Of a stretch of 14,275 bases of DNA, positions 14,267-14,275 are shown in pieces. The first letter of the stretch is position 1. Each line of letters starts with the position of its first letter. Both the position numbers and the translations under genes were made by a program. The stretch is from Gemmatimonadales bacterium UBA4718. GTDB lineage: Bacteria > Gemmatimonadota > Gemmatimonadetes > Gemmatimonadales > Gemmatimonadaceae. The notes beneath the pieces are model-generated. The model was not told where the DNA came from. It searched no databases and saw only the letters and a list, made by a program, of their open reading frames with translations. The stretch spans positions 4,356 to 18,630 of the forward strand of contig DHJO01000158.1 of assembly GCA_002404375.1 (NCBI GenBank). Direction: 5' to 3'.

Positions 14267-14275
14267 TCGTCGTGG

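Overview
The window is a high-GC (roughly 60%) bacterial chromosomal segment with densely packed genes and frequent GTG/TTG start candidates. The gene mix is a Gfo/Idh/MocA oxidoreductase, a DUF1080 lipoprotein, a GMC oxidoreductase with a gluconate-2-dehydrogenase subunit-3 partner, a PilT-like ATPase, UPF0182, and a small lipoprotein that looks like a piece of a TonB-receptor plug. This suggests a diderm soil-type bacterium, most probably Gemmatimonadota. That assignment is inference from gene content, not from a marker gene.

Region 1 (1-2156, plus strand) is the end of a sugar-catabolic operon: the C-terminus of a Gfo/Idh/MocA oxidoreductase, a periplasmic DUF1080 (3-keto-disaccharide hydrolase type) lipoprotein, and an NHS-family (NupG-like) MFS permease whose start overlaps the hydrolase stop. 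Region 2 (2157-4438, plus) has a likely promoter, a small membrane-anchored coiled-coil protein, a small lipoprotein and a lone EmrB/QacA-type 14-helix MFS drug exporter. It ends at a strong hairpin terminator shared with the converging region 3.

Region 3 (4497-6659, minus) is a two-gene unit: an unrecognised 165-aa protein followed directly by a PilT-type ATPase that carries an extra, degenerate copy of the PilT N-terminal domain and a repetitive tail. Region 4 (6871-10563, plus) is divergent from region 3, across a 211-bp gap. It is a compact operon of GMC flavoprotein, Tat-exported small subunit, and a second Gfo/Idh/MocA oxidoreductase.

Region 5 (10659-11322) holds the plug-like lipoprotein (plus) and a small, charged, Gly-rich conserved protein (minus), converging on a second hairpin terminator. 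Region 6 (11453-14266, plus) is a full-length UPF0182 membrane protein.

Read together, regions 1 and 4 contain the parts of a 3-keto-glycoside route: C3 oxidation of a glycoside by the periplasmic GMC/subunit-3 dehydrogenase, cleavage of the 3-keto-glycoside by DUF1080, uptake by the NHS permease, and NAD(P)-dependent interconversion by Gfo/Idh enzymes. This is a metabolic inference. The two operons are separated by unrelated genes and no substrate can be read from sequence.

No rRNA, tRNA, CRISPR array, transposase or integrase was seen. No gap without a gene exceeds 300 bp; the largest is 6660-6870, where I see no convincing promoter on either strand.
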